Below are positions 5,517 to 7,153 of a stretch of DNA of 7,153 nucleotides, one piece after another (position 1 is the first letter of the stretch; each line of letters opens with the position of its first letter). The translations under genes were made by a program, and so were the position numbers. Under the pieces are notes generated by a model. The model was given only the letters and a program-made list of their open reading frames with translations, had not been told where the DNA came from and did not search any database. This DNA is from Candidatus Cloacimonadota bacterium (lineage in GTDB: Bacteria > Cloacimonadota > Cloacimonadia > Cloacimonadales > TCS61), in NCBI GenBank assembly GCA_016931665.1, contig JAFGEH010000169.1:1-7153 (forward strand). The letters run 5' to 3'.

Positions 5517-6488
5517 ATGAAGAAAAAAATACTGTTAACAGGCATCACCGGATTTATTGGCAGGAATGTGGCCAGGGTTCTGCTGAATAACGGCCATGAG
5601 CTAATCTGTCCCATCAGACCTGACACATCACAACATCGCTGGCAGGATTTTCAGGATAAAATCACGACCATATCTTTAGATTTGAGTGACATTAAACAGC
5701 TGCGGGATTTTCTATCGGCAAACTGCTTCGATGCTATCGTTCATATCGCTGCTCTGCGCGGCGGTCGAAAATACAGCAGAGATCAATACTTTCAGGTTAA
5801 TGTAAATTCGACAGAGCAACTGATAATTAATGCCATGGCAAACCAGTCCCAATTTCTTTTCTGCTCTTCTGTAGGAGTATTCGGAGCCATCCCTTCCACT
5901 CTGCCAGCTAATAACCGTACTCCCAAAATAGCCGATAACTATTACCACTTTACCAAGATCAGAGCCGAACAGCTAATTCAGAACTATGTTCTGAAAGGAT
6001 TGAAAGCTGTCATTATCAGACCTTCTATAACTTATGGCGCCCATGATTTCGGTTTCCCCTTCACCCTGACCAAGCTCATAGAAAAAAAATTACTTTTTCT
6101 CCCCAATACACCAGTTAAAATTCATCTAACTAATATAGATCTGCTCGAGCAGGCTTTTGAAAAGGCTCTGGATATTCCCCTGGAAAGTGGTTCGGAATTT
6201 ATTGTAGCTGATGCCAAACCGGTTGATATTCATGATCTGGCCAATTACATCAGCTCCCAGATCCATGGAAAACCCTATTCCCGAAATAGAGTTCTCTCCC
6301 CAGTATATTTCAGGATGGGTGAAAAATTAGCCGACGCTTTACATAGTGATCTTTGGAAAGCTCGCTTTGAACTAATCTCACGTAGCTGGTTCTATGATGT
6401 ATCAGAAAGCATGAATATACTGAATCTGAAAAAAATTGATACTATCCCAGCCTTTAAAACCGTAACTGACTGGTATAAAAAACTTTGA
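5517..6488 (+). CDS. Extended SDR, NAD-dependent epimerase/dehydratase family
   Basis: This 323-residue Rossmann-fold enzyme is complete. TGITGFIG (8-15) is the TGxxGxxG cofactor motif of extended SDRs. DLSD (55-58), HIAA (76-79) and CSSVGVFG (116-123) follow, with the catalytic YxxxK as Y143-HFT-K147 and the structural RPSITYG (168-174). The serine of the triad is probably Ser118. Family members act on sugar nucleotides, sterols, dihydroflavonols and other alcohols. The substrate-binding C-terminal half has no feature I can tie to one of these. AAGGAAG (5505-5511) overlaps the previous stop region and lies 5 bases before the ATG. Its place after the lipid core and before a methyltransferase suggests head-group or polymer tailoring. 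Confidence 0.88.
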   Translation: MKKKILLTGITGFIGRNVARVLLNNGHELICPIRPDTSQHRWQDFQDKITTISLDLSDIKQLRDFLSANCFDAIVHIAALRGGRKYSRDQYFQVNVNSTEQLIINAMANQSQFLFCSSVGVFGAIPSTLPANNRTPKIADNYYHFTKIRAEQLIQNYVLKGLKAVIIRPSITYGAHDFGFPFTLTKLIEKKLLFLPNTPVKIHLTNIDLLEQAFEKALDIPLESGSEFIVADAKPVDIHDLANYISSQIHGKPYSRNRVLSPVYFRMGEKLADALHSDLWKARFELISRSWFYDVSESMNILNLKKIDTIPAFKTVTDWYKKL

Positions 6489-6490
6489 TC

Positions 6491-7153
6491 ATGGCTATAC
6501 CAATAATTGATAATTGGAAAGAATACTTCATCAATCCCGATGAAGGCCTAGGCTCTTCCTATGAAAGAATTGTCCTGAATAATAAACTGATGGAAATATG
6601 CGAGAAATACCACATCAAAAAAATTCTGGAAGCCCCTCTCTTCGGGTTTACCGGAATATCCGGCATCAACAGCATTGCTCTTGCTAAGACTAAACATCAT
6701 ATAACCCTGGTAGATCATGACCAGGAACGAATGGAATTGATCCGGCAAACTTGGATAAAGTTAAATATTAATGCCGATTTTAATTACCTGGAAGATTATT
6801 ATCAGTTACCTTTCCCTGCTAAAGTATTTGATTTTAGTTGGAATTTCTCTGCTCTCTGGTTTGTTAGAGATCTTGAAAAATTTCTCTCTGAACTCTCACG
6901 GGTAACTTCACAAGCTATACTGATTTGCGTTCCCAATCGAAGTGGATTGGGTTATCTGACTCAAAAATGGGGGAATGGGAGTAGCACACTGACCCGGATA
7001 TATGAGGAAAATATTAATCCAGCGCTATTTTGCAATGTATTGCATTTGAATGGTTGGAAATTGGAGGAGCAAGGTTATATTGATTGCCCCCCCTGGCCCG
7101 ATATTGGAATGCCCAAGGAAAAATTCCTGAGAAAAATCGGAATGGGCTGGCTT
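6491..7153 (+). CDS. Class I SAM-dependent methyltransferase-like protein (3' truncated)
   Basis: The frame is open from ATG 6491 to the window end (221 residues, no stop), so the C-terminus is missing. It starts two bases after the SDR stop without a clear Shine-Dalgarno. The region KKILEAPLFGFTGISG (43-58) corresponds to the SAM-binding strand and glycine loop, but is degenerate compared with the usual E/DxGxGxG. It is followed by ITLVDHDQERM (71-81), an acidic second strand end. VFDFSWNFSALWFVRDLEKF (112-131) and the following LSRVTSQAILICVPN match the motif IV and V region of small-molecule methyltransferases. The substrate is unknown. The weak glycine loop leaves room for a non-methylating relative of the fold. 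Confidence 0.72.
   Translation, partial: MAIPIIDNWKEYFINPDEGLGSSYERIVLNNKLMEICEKYHIKKILEAPLFGFTGISGINSIALAKTKHHITLVDHDQERMELIRQTWIKLNINADFNYLEDYYQLPFPAKVFDFSWNFSALWFVRDLEKFLSELSRVTSQAILICVPNRSGLGYLTQKWGNGSSTLTRIYEENINPALFCNVLHLNGWKLEEQGYIDCPPWPDIGMPKEKFLRKIGMGWL

Larger units (their letters stand above)
1265..7153 (+). other. Seven-gene operon, truncated at the window end
   Basis: Seven plus-strand genes follow with junctions of +14, +3, -14, -1, +11 and +2 bases. No terminator or internal promoter is apparent between them. Such packing argues for one transcript and translational coupling, so the flanking tailoring-type enzymes probably work in the same physiological context as the ether-lipid core. 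The 3' end lies outside the window. Confidence 0.8.

Overview
The window is bacterial. It has bacterial gene families (DUF523, an HU-type nucleoid protein, CpsB-type PHP phosphatase, WlbA-like oxidoreductase), Shine-Dalgarno sites and an intrinsic terminator, and a moderately AT-rich base composition. Its most striking content is three adjacent genes that together resemble the core of archaeal membrane ether-lipid synthesis: a short-chain polyprenyl diphosphate synthase with features of a C20 (GGPP) enzyme, a UbiA-family prenyltransferase with archaeal DGGGP-synthase-like motifs, and a group II geranylgeranylglyceryl phosphate synthase (GGGPS). Bacteria with GGGPS/DGGGPS pairs are known mainly from the FCB superphylum, so the best guess is an uncultured FCB bacterium, for example Cloacimonadota. 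That placement is inference from gene content only.

Layout. Bases 1-449 (+) hold the last codons of an unidentified gene and a complete DUF523 gene. Bases 450-1051 hold a convergent minus-strand unit, read right to left: a promoter near 1025-1051 with a palindrome, an HU-family gene (688-987), a 31-residue very basic protein resembling bS22/mS38 ribosomal proteins (580-675), and an intrinsic terminator (537-567). Bases 988-1264 are a divergent intergenic region that must hold the promoters in both directions. From 1265 to the window end, seven plus-strand genes are packed with gaps of 14 nt or less, or overlaps. In order they are a Gfo/Idh/MocA oxidoreductase, polyprenyl synthase, UbiA prenyltransferase, GGGPS, PHP-type phosphatase, extended SDR, and a class I methyltransferase cut by the window edge.

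How the genes may work together. The synthase would make GGPP, GGGPS would attach one C20 chain to glycerol-1-phosphate, and the UbiA protein would add the second to give digeranylgeranylglyceryl phosphate. The sugar-nucleotide-type dehydrogenase, phosphatase, SDR and methyltransferase are co-transcribed candidates for head-group or polymer tailoring, but nothing in the sequence proves their substrates. Glycerol-1-phosphate dehydrogenase, a CDP-archaeol synthase and a geranylgeranyl reductase are not present in this window.
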